Notes: a model not told the origin generated them from the sequence alone. Shown: positions 1 through 7,807, numbered from the stretch's first letter. The stretch is 10,000 nucleotides of DNA from Trachelipus rathkii (GCA_015478945.1 JABUQX010113383.1:1-10000); one strand, 5' to 3'. Translations and numbers: made by a program.

Positions 1-115
1 GAGACATTTTTTATGTAAGGACTTCGACGATCGCATAACTTGGCATCTCATTCCTTAGTCAAAGGTAGCTCTCACCAAAACTTGAAACTATGTTAAGATT
101 TTGTTTCCCGCAAGC

Positions 116-128
116 GGCAGCCATCTTG
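116..128 (-). promoter_or_regulatory. YY1-like motif in copy A
   Basis: Read on the minus strand this is CAAGATGGCTGCC, which fits the extended YY1 consensus (core AAGATGGC followed by GCC). The same 13 bases occur at the matching place in copy B although surrounding sequence has drifted. YY1-family proteins are conserved across animals; occupancy here is untested. Confidence 0.3.
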
Positions 129-362
129 TTTTTTTTAATTGTACAATTTGTCTGCTAATTATTATTTATTTATAATCATTTTGTTGGCATTTATTTTGTA
201 AATTCATTTTTTGTTCAAATATATATTTTCGTGTAAGAAAAAATAAACCCAAAAACCACATAATTAGGCTCACACACCAAGAGAATAGGCAGCGGCAACT
301 TGCGACCCAGGGTCCTAAATTAGTGTAGGGGCAGATGATTATTTTTATACTTTATCATAATT

Positions 363-378
363 CGTAGCTTAGGCTACG
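363..378. repeat. Small hairpin in copy A
   Basis: CGTAGC (363-368) and GCTACG (373-378) are perfect 6-bp inverted arms with a 4-base loop. The equivalent stem is also perfect in copy B with a 3-base loop, so the stem is intact in both while the loop changed. Confidence 0.35.
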
Positions 379-579
379 TTCGCATACGGCTTATGCCAAT
401 TCAAAGCAACGGAATTTAATAAATGTGAAGCAAACACCATCTTCTCATAGTATTTTTAACGCGTTTAGATTATTTCATTAATTTTTTTTTCTTTTTAATA
501 TTTCTTATAATTCTATACTACTATAAATTAATATATAATATACTTTTATTTTGTTCTATTTTCATTTACTTCTGTGTTC

Positions 580-703
580 AATTGGTTATTGGGTCCCCCC
601 CCCTTGACGTCATGAAAATATGAAGGACGTTTATCCTTGAAACTGTCTTCGATAATAAATCCTCGATAAGGAAAGGGTGGTCATTACACTAAAATAACCA
701 ATT
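580..703. repeat. Segment of copy A bounded by 11-bp perfect inverted repeats
   Basis: AATTGGTTATT (580-590) is mirrored exactly as AATAACCAATT (693-703). The enclosed 102 bases contain a run of nine C (595-603), a perfect TGACGTCA palindrome (605-612, the CRE/ATF consensus) and no ORF. Copy B has the left arm region in a changed form (a GGTTATTGG near 1547) but different sequence after it, so this part of the two copies is not homologous throughout. It may be a small nested insertion or a local rearrangement. Function is unknown. Confidence 0.4.
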
Positions 704-782
704 TTTTAAAGATTCTTATGCAGTGGAGGAATGCTTATCTGAGGCTACCTTTACGGAAAGTCAAGACGGTTTTCAAAGTTGA

Positions 783-802
783 TTCATAAATACGGGCCTT
801 AA
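783..802. repeat. Right terminal inverted repeat of copy A, ending in TTAA
   Basis: The 17 bases 783-799 are identical to 1721-1737 in copy B, and TTAA (799-802) is retained in both. Sequence immediately outside (803 onward) has no counterpart after copy B. A shared end that is exact in one direction and lost in the other is what a transposon terminus looks like. Confidence 0.5.
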
Positions 803-881
803 AGTCCATCCACCTCAAGACTATCGATATATTCTAACGATATCATTAATTTAACCTATGACCACTTGTTAAGCAAGTCCT

Positions 882-904
882 AGGGCCGTATTTTTAAACG
901 GCCC
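882..904. repeat. Left terminal inverted repeat of copy B with embedded palindrome
   Basis: Positions 882-898 pair with 1721-1737 in inverted orientation (14 of 17). In addition GGGCCGT (883-889) and ACGGCCC (898-904) are perfect 7-bp inverted arms around an 8-base AT spacer, so the end itself can form a hairpin. Sub-terminal palindromes are common in hairpin-ended or MITE-type elements, but the palindrome could also be two abutting ends of nested insertions. Confidence 0.5.
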
Positions 905-1095
905 TTTTCTCTTCCTTTCGCCAAGTGTCCCTTCAGATTCCTCCCTTAACGGAAATTATAATTTATGAACGAACCTTGAGGATTTTTTAATATAAGGAAC
1001 CCTTGACGTCGCAAAATTCTTCGCAAAATTTTTCCCTTAGTCAAGGTAAGCTGTGAACCAACCTTGAACTCGGTTAAGATTTTGTTTTCCGAGCG

Positions 1096-1108
1096 GGCAG
1101 CCATCTTG
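1096..1108 (-). promoter_or_regulatory. YY1-like motif in copy B
   Basis: Identical to the motif at 116-128 of copy A and lying in the same position of the element. Its retention may reflect function or only the young age of this block. Confidence 0.3.
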
Positions 1109-1338
1109 TTTTTTTTTTATTGTACAATTTGTCGCTATTATTATTTAATTTATATCATTTGTTGGCATTTATTATGTAAATGATCTTGTCAAATATATAC
1201 TTTCGTGTAAGAATACCAAAAACACTAAACAGGCTCACACCCGAGAAATAGGCAGCGTGCAACTTGCGATCGGGTCCTAACTTTAGTGTAAGCATAGGTG
1301 TAAGCAGCAGATGATATTTTTATAATTTATCATAATTT

Positions 1339-1353
1339 CGTAGCTAGGCTACG
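1339..1353. repeat. Small hairpin in copy B
   Basis: CGTAGC (1339-1344) and GCTACG (1348-1353) form a perfect 6-bp stem around TAG, matching the stem at 363-378 of copy A. Confidence 0.35.
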
Positions 1354-1559
1354 TTCAGCCTACGGCTATGCCGATCAAAGCAACTGGAACTAATAAATGT
1401 GGAGCAACATATCTTCAATACTCATAGTATTTTTAAACTCGTTTAGATTATTTCATTATTTTTTTTTTTTTAATATTTCTATAAATTTACGATTTTTCCT
1501 TTTCCTTCGTCTCCCCACTGGAGACCTACAACGATGGTGTTCATAATGGTTATTGGAAA

Positions 1560-1575
1560 TTCGCACTCATGCGAA
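1560..1575. repeat. Hairpin specific to copy B
   Basis: TTCGCA (1560-1565) and TGCGAA (1570-1575) are perfect inverted arms with loop CTCA. It lies in the interior stretch where copy B does not align with copy A. Confidence 0.25.
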
Positions 1576-1720
1576 AAAGCAAAAAATTGAGAATGAAAAA
1601 CGGGAATAATGAGTGACAGACATCATCCTCGGCGATTATAGCAATTTTTTTTTTTATGCAGTGGAGAAATACTTATATGAGGCTATCTTTACGGAAAGTC
1701 AAGACGTTTTTCAAAGTTGA

Positions 1721-1740
1721 TTCATAAATACGGGCCTTAA
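1721..1740. repeat. Right terminal inverted repeat of copy B, ending in TTAA
   Basis: Identical over 17 bases to the right end of copy A (783-799) and an imperfect inverted match to the left end at 882-898. TTAA occupies 1737-1740. Confidence 0.5.
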
Positions 1741-2614
1741 TATTCTTAGGCCAGGAAAACTGAGTAGGCTCTTCGTTGTAAAATATGATGCTCATTTATA
1801 TTGTGTGTATAAAGAGTCAAAAATGCTGTAGAAAAGTAGCTTTGGTTAATTTTTTGTTATTAATGTAATGATCGATTTCCAAATACACCCAATTAAAAAA
1901 AACGAAAAAAACCCACTGAGCTGTTTTTATTTAACTGGTTTTTTCCCAACCTTGCTTCTTTCCGATCATCGCATAGTTTTTAGTCCTCGAGGTCTTTTGG
2001 AGATATATTATATTATATCAAAGCTTTGGTCTTTTCATCTTTGGTGAGATATGTGCAATGTATAGTTATTAAAAAGTTCTTTTACTCATATTATATATTA
2101 TATATCTTTACTTAGAATCATATTTATATTACCTATTCTAGTATTGTACTCTTTATAATAGTCATAGATTATTATACAAATAAAAGTTATAGTGTAATTT
2201 TTTTGTTATGGTGGATTGTATTTTGGTATCAAATCCCCCTCCTACCTCTCTCAATTTACAGTTCTTACAATAAAAATATATAGATCATATTTTAGTATAA
2301 TTTTGATTTCACTATAGGCTCCTTATATTTCATATTATTTATTAATTATGTATTATAGTTTATAATATTAGTTATACTTACTCTGACTATATGAAATATA
2401 GTTGTAGCGATATATATAATTTATCACTACAACAAAATAAATAAATACTAGAAATATAATATTTCGTTTTTATAACATTGTTTATGTATGAATCAGTTTC
2501 GTTACTAATATAATAAGATTTATACGTTGATTCTAAATACTTTAATTAGATTTCTTTCAATGTAATTTATAATGTATATAGTAGCTAATTTATTTTTTAA
2601 AAACTACCTTTTAA
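1741..2614. other. AT-rich non-coding stretch, no gene seen
   Basis: No frame stays open for a meaningful length on either strand, and no protein motif, tRNA or rRNA signature was recognised. The first 180 bases are mixed composition and follow directly on the end of copy B; after about 1980 the sequence becomes strongly AT-rich. The only structure worth marking is the hairpin at 2401-2433, given separately. Confidence 0.6.
2401..2433. repeat. Strong inverted repeat (12-bp arms, 9-base loop)
   Basis: GTTGTAGCGATA (2401-2412) pairs with TATCACTACAAC (2422-2433) at 11 of 12 positions; the single mismatch is C2408 opposite A2426. The arms are less AT-biased than the surroundings, which makes chance pairing less likely. 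It may be the remains of a very short MITE, a recombination-prone palindrome or a structured transcript. No function is assigned. Confidence 0.45.
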
Positions 2615-2750
2615 AAAGTATAGCGTCTCCGCCGGAGAAAGTCCCGTATCATTCAGGTAGGTTCGTAAATATTTCGATTCTATTATAAATAAGTTCAGTG
2701 GAACTCCGGCATAAGCTCACTCAGTAAACCTTTTTTCCTACTCACGGATG
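2615..2750. other. GC-richer island inside the AT desert, with palindrome and TATA-like box
   Basis: This short block stands out from its flanks in composition. It holds TCTCCG-C-CGGAGA (2626-2638), a perfect 6-bp inverted pair around one base, a TATAAATA (2684-2691) and two TCAGT pentamers (2695-2699 and 2721-2725) resembling the animal initiator. The spacing from TATA to either TCAGT (about 11 and 37 bp) is not the usual 25-31 bp, so a promoter call is weak. It may be a fragment of an old transposon. Confidence 0.25.
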
Positions 2751-2789
2751 CATACCTCTTTGATATCAATGATAAATTATATGTGATAT

Positions 2790-2925
2790 TATTATCTTTT
2801 CTTGTCTTTATATTTTGTGTAGTATATTTATATATTTAATATATATATTAATTAGTATTTATTTTATATATATATATCTTATTTAATATATATAATAATA
2901 ATAAGTATATAATTTATATTGTTAC
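2790..2925. repeat. AT-rich simple-sequence tract
   Basis: Long runs of TA, ATT and AATA repeats, including uninterrupted (TA)n stretches near 2867-2878 and ATA triplets near 2890-2902. Typical microsatellite-like DNA, prone to slippage and assembly error. Confidence 0.6.
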
Positions 2926-4795
2926 ATGTACTTTTATCACATTTACCCCTAATATATATTGCACAATCTATTACATGATATATAATTGGTATCTACATAT
3001 TAATGTATTATATTTTGATATACTGTATTTTCATATTATATTCCTATATCTCCCCAAAATTGAGCCGGTCTTGAGTCATATTGGTTATCTCAGATATGAT
3101 GAGGAGAATTCGCTCTTCCACCAGTATCTTGTTCATTCTTTTATAAATACTATTGGATTCTTTGCCCAGTCTTCTCGCTTTCACCACAGTTCATTATAAA
3201 TTAATCTTTTACTCACTGAGGGCATTTCCTCATATTGCTTTATACCACGTCAAGAACTCACTAACAGGAGTCCTATTTTTTATTTTTTATTGAGTGATCC
3301 GCCTAACATTTTCCTAGATCAATTAGATATCATAGTGTCCTATATATAATAGGCTAGTCACTTAACGTTTACAACATTTTAGATAAGGCTATATAATATA
3401 GGTAATCTCAGTAGCTGTGTATTTGCTTTTCTATTATTACTTTTCTATATAGTACCTACTTTGCATATACTTTTCTATTTTATTTAGCAATTCATGTGAT
3501 AATATACTTTTATTTCCGTAGTACTATAATATTTTTGACTCTTTATTTATGTAGTATTCTTAGTGTTTCTCACTCATTATTATACACTATCACCAACTAT
3601 TTCTGAACCCGTGATTTTAATATGATTGGGTCGTAGTAGTTTGTAATATTATTTATTACCTATTATACCTCTACCAGCACTCCCATCTTCTGCACTACTT
3701 AATCAAAGTGTGATAGCTAAAAACTTCTCAGTGAATATACTCATCTCCTAATAAATTCATCGTAATTTATTTACCGTATATTATCCTTTCCTTCTTTCTC
3801 TGCCAAACCTACTCTTCAAGTTCATAAATAATACACTACTAATAGTAATTTGAAATGTTCTACATAGTCATGTATTTATAATCTGTTTGTTCTACTATCT
3901 AATCATAATTCTCCTCGAGCGTGCTTCTTCCATTGTCTCCGATGCTCGTCATCATAATTAATTCCTGCCGTCTTTATATTCTGTTTATTTCTAACTGCCC
4001 CACCTTTCATAGCCTATTGCATTTATTAAGTGGATTTCATCCGTAAGCTTGCATATATATTATCATAATATGTTCATCATATCAATATCTACAGACATCC
4101 GCAATCGTTAGCCGTCAGTAAAAAAAAGAGAAATATGGACTAATTCACCGTCTATATCCTATTATTCATAACGATTATATGCATAACAGTAGTCCTAACT
4201 GAATATAAACATAATATATACCGGAAGAGTAACCGCTGAAACCGCGCCCACCAGACTCTGGTTTACGTTCTAACCGTATATACTCTATATCTGTTAATTC
4301 TAGTGGGTATAATGTTTTTTTATAATATACTAATTTTATTTATTATCTCATTATACAGCTTTTTGAGTTCTATTCCTAATAGCAGGGTTACCCTCCATCT
4401 AACTCTCCTACATAATATCCTTACGATCTCTGTGACTTTATATTCAAAAACGGGCATTTCTTACTTGAACTTTATTATATAAAAATGTGTTTAATTATGC
4501 TTTAGTATCTGTATATTATCCCGCCTGATATCTACATTATATTATTATGACTACCTTTTCGACTATCCTCTATGCCGTGAGGTGCAATGTTATGGAATTA
4601 TTATTAGTATACCTTTGAGTATAAAAATGGTTTGGAGTGGAGTAAGTGTGTGGATATATGCTATAATTTAAATGGTTGTGTAAAGAACTGTGAATGTTTG
4701 GTTGAAGCTCTCGGACGTGATTACTGCTCATACAAAATTATACGTGATAATATCTCCGTCTAATGTATTATGTGTGTTAAAACAGTTTATTGTAA
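2926..4795. other. AT-rich non-coding stretch, no supported gene
   Basis: Nothing here carries a recognisable domain. The longest open frame (2975-3199, 74 codons) is a low-complexity Ile/Tyr/Phe-rich translation expected by chance in such DNA. A short less AT-rich patch at about 4220-4280 contains CCAGA-C-TCTGG, a perfect odd palindrome (4249-4259), but no tRNA fold could be drawn around it. I see no tRNA, rRNA, or transposase remnant. Confidence 0.55.
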
Positions 4796-4814
4796 ATGCC
4801 CAGATATACTACTT

Positions 4815-5060
4815 TCGATTTATTATTTATATTAATATTTAATTTTTATTATTTATATTTTATATGATTAATTAATTATTTCATTATTAATAATAGTCCA
4901 TTATATATTATTATTATATGTTATTATTCTAATACTATATTTAGGAAATTATTCTATGTGATTCATTATATTATTTAATTTTATATTATTATATTATTAT
5001 AGTATAATTAGACTCACTTATAATAATATGAAGCAGATTAGGTTAGTATTATTTCAAAAT
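4815..5060. repeat. AT-rich simple-sequence tract (TTA/ATT-type)
   Basis: Composed almost wholly of TTA, ATT and TAT triplet-like units with interruptions, including repeated TTATTA blocks near 4903-4928 and 4970-5000. No coding potential. Expect copy-number variation and poor assembly reliability. Confidence 0.6.
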
Positions 5061-5268
5061 ATATATATCATATAAGTAATTTTGTATCTGATGACAGAGC
5101 GTCCTGCATCAAACCCAGGTACTTGACTTTAGTATAGTGGTAGCGCTACTCTTTCCTCAGTCACGTTATTTTACTGTTGGTATAATAATTCTTCTCGTTC
5201 ATGTTTTATAACATTGATTCATTGAGTGATTATTATATAAGGAGTTATGGTATAATTATAGATATATT

Positions 5269-5320
5269 TTCTCTCTACTCTCTCGAGATGTCTGTCTGTC
5301 ATGATGCACTCTCTCTCTCA
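5269..5320. repeat. CT-rich simple-sequence tract
   Basis: Two CT-repeat blocks (about 5269-5283 and 5309-5319) with a CTGTCTGTC tetranucleotide run between them. Polypyrimidine tract on the + strand. Confidence 0.5.
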
Positions 5321-6090
5321 GTTATTCTACACAGCAGAGACTACGATTATTGTGAGTTGTGATGGAATATTGATGGCGAGGAGTGTATATGTTAAGGTTA
5401 ATTACTGTAATACTTCGTAGAGAACTATAGAATGTTATTTAATACCTCGATCCTACACCAAAAGTCAAGCCTAATTCTCGACCCCGACCGACATCTATTG
5501 TAATTCTCATGTGCAATAGGGGCACGTATATGTTCTAGTGCCACACGAGAGATAGATACCATTTTATTTCTTATTATATGTTATTGATTCGTAAATATTC
5601 TAAAATTGTAAATAGCCTCATATGACACTATCTTATTATATTAGAAATATCTGAACAGTATGCAGCGCTGATTCTCGAACAGATATAAATCCGACACGAG
5701 TTTTATATAAATCTATTTATCTTGATAATATTCCTATCATGCACCAATCTTTATTAAACATCAAAACTTACCTTGTAATCATTACAACCATTTGCAACCA
5801 TTTTCAATAGAGTGTAGATATATGTATGCCACGACTATCGAATTTCCACAGAAATAATCTTCCCCTTTATCGTAATCCATATAGTAATACACCACAGTAA
5901 AGAGTTTAGAGTAATATATAGTAGTAAGTAACGAATACAACCGAGGCTATAAGGTTATAGTATAAATATATCACATGTAATATAGATTAACAGCCTTGCC
6001 AACCCTTAACGTTGGAGATAAAACAGTGGTCATAAGTAGAAGCAGAATATATAAGTTCTACTGTATGATCGATACATAAGGCCTCTAGCA

Positions 6091-6157
6091 AAACCGACCC
6101 ACGTTATTCGTCTTACCGCATCTCATGTATGCATAGGTCATACTCAACGTGCGGTTT
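6091..6157. repeat. Bulged hairpin shortly upstream of gag
   Basis: AAACCG (6091-6096) plus CACGTT (6100-6105) pair perfectly with AACGTGCGGTTT (6146-6157), leaving a 3-base bulge (ACC) and a 40-base loop. It lies in what would be the untranslated leader of the retroelement. Leader hairpins in retroelements may serve packaging or translation, but for this one that is conjecture. Confidence 0.3.
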
Positions 6158-6182
6158 CATATAATCGCCACGATTCCCATAA

Positions 6183-6563
6183 AGTAGTTATAAGAAATCA
6201 TCATCGTTATATAGGATTAGTTGCTCTTTACCTATAAGATTAAGGGAGCGTGAGGCAGCGAAAGAGCTAGAAAAGCGTAAACTTACAGTAGAGAGAGAAT
6301 CTGAAGAACGCAAAATTGCAAAAGAGTTAGAAGAACGTAAACTCGCAATAGAAGAACGTAAACTTACAGCAGCGAAAGAAGCAGATAAATGTAAGCTTAT
6401 AGCAGAGAAGGAAGCGGAAGAACGCAAAGTCGCCGCTAAGAAAAATGCAAGAGAACTTAAGGAACGCATGCTACGAATGCGGATTGATGATGGTGAAAAG
6501 CAACGTCAGAATGAAGCTTCAATCATGGCCTCACAACCTCCTCCTTTAATTAATTATCGGTAA
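6183..6563 (+). pseudogene. gag: gag N-terminal part: long charged coiled coil (broken)
   Basis: One frame is open from 6183 to the TAA at 6561-6563. From about 6237 it encodes roughly 100 residues of almost uninterrupted Glu/Lys/Arg/Ala/Leu helix with a recurring EERKLA-type unit every 8-16 residues, and the DNA shows matching degenerate repeats of GAACGTAAACT. Such a charged coiled coil ahead of capsid is common in the gag of animal Ty3/gypsy elements and would drive multimerisation of the particle protein. There is no ATG in this frame before 6468, in the middle of the helix, so the true start has been lost or lies upstream in another frame. The helix is followed by a short proline-rich stretch (SQPPP) and then the frame shifts into capsid. 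An open frame on the opposite strand (6188-6469) is a shadow of this repeat. Confidence 0.65.
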
Positions 6564-6932
6564 TACCTACAACAAGCTTCCAAAACTAAAGTTACCACCT
6601 TTTGATGAAAAAGTAAATAACTTAGAGGAGTATTTGATACTTTTTGAAAAGCAGGCAGTAGCTAATGAAATACCAAAGGAGCGGTATGCTCATTTACTGG
6701 GATCGCTGTTAACTGGCAAAACAGTCAGCGAATATAATGAATTGTCTTTTGAGGCTTTTCTAAGTTTGATGTTTAGAAGAAAGCTCTGTTAGTGCGTTAT
6801 GACCTGACAAAAAATGGATACAGGTCGAAATTTAAATCAATTACACCTCAGAATGATGATAACCCAGCAGCATACATGAAGAAAATTCTTGATGCAATCA
6901 AAAAATGCATTTCAGTGCTAAAATCGAGGTAA
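6550..6932 (+). pseudogene. gag: gag capsid, N-terminal and middle part, in two frames
   Basis: Frame 1 is open 6550-6789 and reads KLPKLKLPPFDEK, then LEEYLILFEKQA, a PKERYAHLLGSLLTGK block and a YNELSFEAF block; this is the typical capsid N-terminal pattern of animal Ty3/gypsy gag (P-P-F-D/E...Y-L..F-E...W/Y-A..L...L-L-T/S-G-K-A). It stops at TAG 6790-6792. The line continues in frame 3 (open from 6777 to TAA 6930-6932) with LLVRYDLTKNGYRSKF and PAAYMKKILDAIKKC, the expected next capsid helices. The two frameshifts (within 6777-6789 and within 6893-6929, the latter around a run of six A at 6900-6905) break the protein. Capsid would form the virus-like particle shell. Assignment rests on pattern recognition, not on a search. 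Confidence 0.7.
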
Positions 6933-7807
6933 TCGTAGATGAGCTTTTGAAATTCTTGGCTATAGACAAATATTTGTCGACGATTCCTAAAGAACTAGCA
7001 AATTTTCTAAAAGAATGTAATGATAAGAAAATGGAAGAAATAATAACTGAAATTTTTTTACATGCACACAGGTTGAATTTGACACACAGAATTAGTCACG
7101 GAAATGGTAACCTCAAAAATAAGAGAAATAACGGATTCTACACAGCGAATAAATATCATAATAAGCCAGCATCAAGAAACACCAACGCCAGTAATAACTT
7201 GAATGAGTCGGCTAAGGTTGCACAAGGCAACAATAATAAAAAGGATTCAGTTAGAACTCAAACTGAATCAAGAGACACAGTTGTTTGTTACAGATATAAC
7301 AAACCCGGACATATTGTTAAGAATTGTCGAGTATCACTCCAGAACTACAGTGGCAGGAGTTTCAATACTCATTATCGGCATCAGAAATCCGACCCAGGTA
7401 CTACTGTTGCAGCCGTTGATATTGCTGAAAAAGGGGACATCCCTGATGATTTATCTTCTAAAGAAGATGTTGCTAAGACAGTAGAGGTTTGTTCTATGAG
7501 TGATACTGATGATAATTCCCATCATTTACCTGTGGTAGACGGATATATCAATTTATATTATGTCCGATGTCTTAGAGACACTGGTTGTAACGGAACAGTT
7601 CTCAGGGAGAAGTTTGTTCCGAAGGAACTTTACACAGGACAATATACTAATATGAGGCTACTAGACAATACCGTGAAGCGTGTTTCACTAGCAAATGTGG
7701 ATATTAATACACCGTCTTACACCGGAAGAACGAAGGCAGTAATAATGTCGGACGTTGTGGATGATCTGATTCTAGGCAATATAGAGGGAGTATTACCTCC
7801 TGATTAG
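6905..7807 (+). CDS. gag-pol: gag C-terminal part (SCAN-like region, zinc knuckle) and aspartic protease
   Basis: A 300-codon open frame, actually open from 6893; its first ATG lies at a frameshift and is not a natural start. Residues about 12-56 (DELLKFLAI, STIPKELANFLKE, MEEIITEIFLHAHRL) match the capsid C-terminal region that gave rise to the vertebrate SCAN domain, a dimerisation module traced to Gmr1-like gag. Residues 57-125 are Asn/Lys/Arg-rich and disordered, as in nucleocapsid. A zinc knuckle follows at 128-141 but its second cysteine is Tyr131: C128-Y131-H136-C141 instead of C-C-H-C, a one-base TGT to TAT change that should weaken zinc and RNA binding. The retropepsin spans about 208-295, with catalytic D225-T226-G227 (7577-7585) and the C-terminal ILG motif (289-291). 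It would cleave the polyprotein as a homodimer. The frame ends at TAG 7805 just after protease; the same frame continues toward integrase. Confidence 0.8.
   Translation: MHFSAKIEVIVDELLKFLAIDKYLSTIPKELANFLKECNDKKMEEIITEIFLHAHRLNLTHRISHGNGNLKNKRNNGFYTANKYHNKPASRNTNASNNLNESAKVAQGNNNKKDSVRTQTESRDTVVCYRYNKPGHIVKNCRVSLQNYSGRSFNTHYRHQKSDPGTTVAAVDIAEKGDIPDDLSSKEDVAKTVEVCSMSDTDDNSHHLPVVDGYINLYYVRCLRDTGCNGTVLREKFVPKELYTGQYTNMRLLDNTVKRVSLANVDINTPSYTGRTKAVIMSDVVDDLILGNIEGVLPPD

Larger units (their letters stand above)
1..802. mobile_element. Copy A of a repeated non-coding element (MITE-like), left end outside the window
   Basis: Positions 1-802 align, with many small indels and substitutions, to about 979-1740. 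Shared landmarks include the GGCAGCCATCTTG block (116-128 and 1096-1108), the GTAGC/GCTAC hairpin (363-378 and 1339-1353), an AATAAA (418-423 and 1392-1397) and the closing block from CAGTGGAG to CGGGCCTTAA (about 721-802 and 1660-1740). The offset is about 980 bp on the left and 938 bp on the right, so the copies differ by net indels. No open reading frame of any size is present, so if this is a transposon it is non-autonomous. The right end is sharp: similarity to copy B stops directly after TTAA. The left terminus lies before position 1. The order of the element (class, superfamily) is not determined; a decayed solo LTR or a satellite monomer are less likely alternatives. Confidence 0.6.
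882..1740. mobile_element. Copy B of the repeated element, apparently complete, with imperfect terminal inverted repeats
   Basis: The right boundary is the CGGGCCTTAA at 1731-1740, where similarity to copy A stops abruptly: 803 onward and 1741 onward are unrelated. The left boundary is inferred from the segment 882-898, which matches the reverse complement of 1721-1737 at 14 of 17 positions. That gives a unit of about 859 bp with short terminal inverted repeats and no coding capacity, as in MITE-like elements. TTAA follows the right end of both copies, while the left flank reads CCTAGGG, so a clean target-site duplication is not visible. A TTAA-type or TA-type duplication that has since mutated would fit, but this is inference. 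Confidence 0.55.
5061..6182. other. Region upstream of the retrotransposon coding part; no LTR resolved
   Basis: In an intact LTR element the 5' LTR, primer-binding site and leader would lie within roughly this stretch. I could not identify a TG...CA-bounded LTR, a convincing primer-binding site or a polypurine tract; without the 3' LTR (outside the window) the 5' LTR cannot be found by self-comparison. A CT-rich tract (5269-5320), a 10-bp perfect palindrome GTAGCGCTAC (5140-5149) and a hairpin (6091-6157) are the only structured elements. Composition becomes less AT-rich from about 5980, suggesting that the element may begin not far upstream of there. Confidence 0.35.

Noticed and set aside
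1..1740. The two repeats as LTRs of one retrotransposon
   Set aside because: They lie about 80 bp apart with no coding sequence between, lack clear TG...CA ends and show an inverted-repeat terminus instead.
1..1740. The two repeats as monomers of a tandem satellite
   Set aside because: Sequence after the first copy (803-881) is not repeated after the second (1741 onward), so the unit does not continue head to tail.
2975..3199. 74-codon open frame
   Set aside because: Low-complexity Ile/Tyr/Phe/Leu translation in AT-rich DNA, no domain, no codon bias and no neighbouring signals; expected by chance.
4230..4285. Possible tRNA around the CCAGACTCTGG palindrome
   Set aside because: The arms leave only a one-base loop, so it cannot be an anticodon arm, and no acceptor stem or B box fits on either strand.
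5130..5149. TAGTATAGTGG resembling a tRNA A box, overlapping TGGTAGC that resembles the start of an initiator-Met primer-binding site
   Set aside because: No B box follows at tRNA distance and no cloverleaf can be drawn. The primer-binding-site match stops after seven bases and no LTR end precedes it.
6188..6469. 93-codon minus-strand frame rich in Ser/Leu/Ala
   Set aside because: Antisense shadow of the repeat-rich gag coiled coil on the + strand.
7203..7484. 93-codon + frame inside the gag-protease ORF
   Set aside because: Overlaps the zinc knuckle and protease lead-in in another frame; no motif of its own.
7805..7807. Retrovirus-like UAG readthrough site between protease and integrase
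   Set aside because: Two more TAGs follow in the same frame within about 210 bases and no downstream pseudoknot was evident, so decay is the simpler reading; kept as a testable option in the findings.
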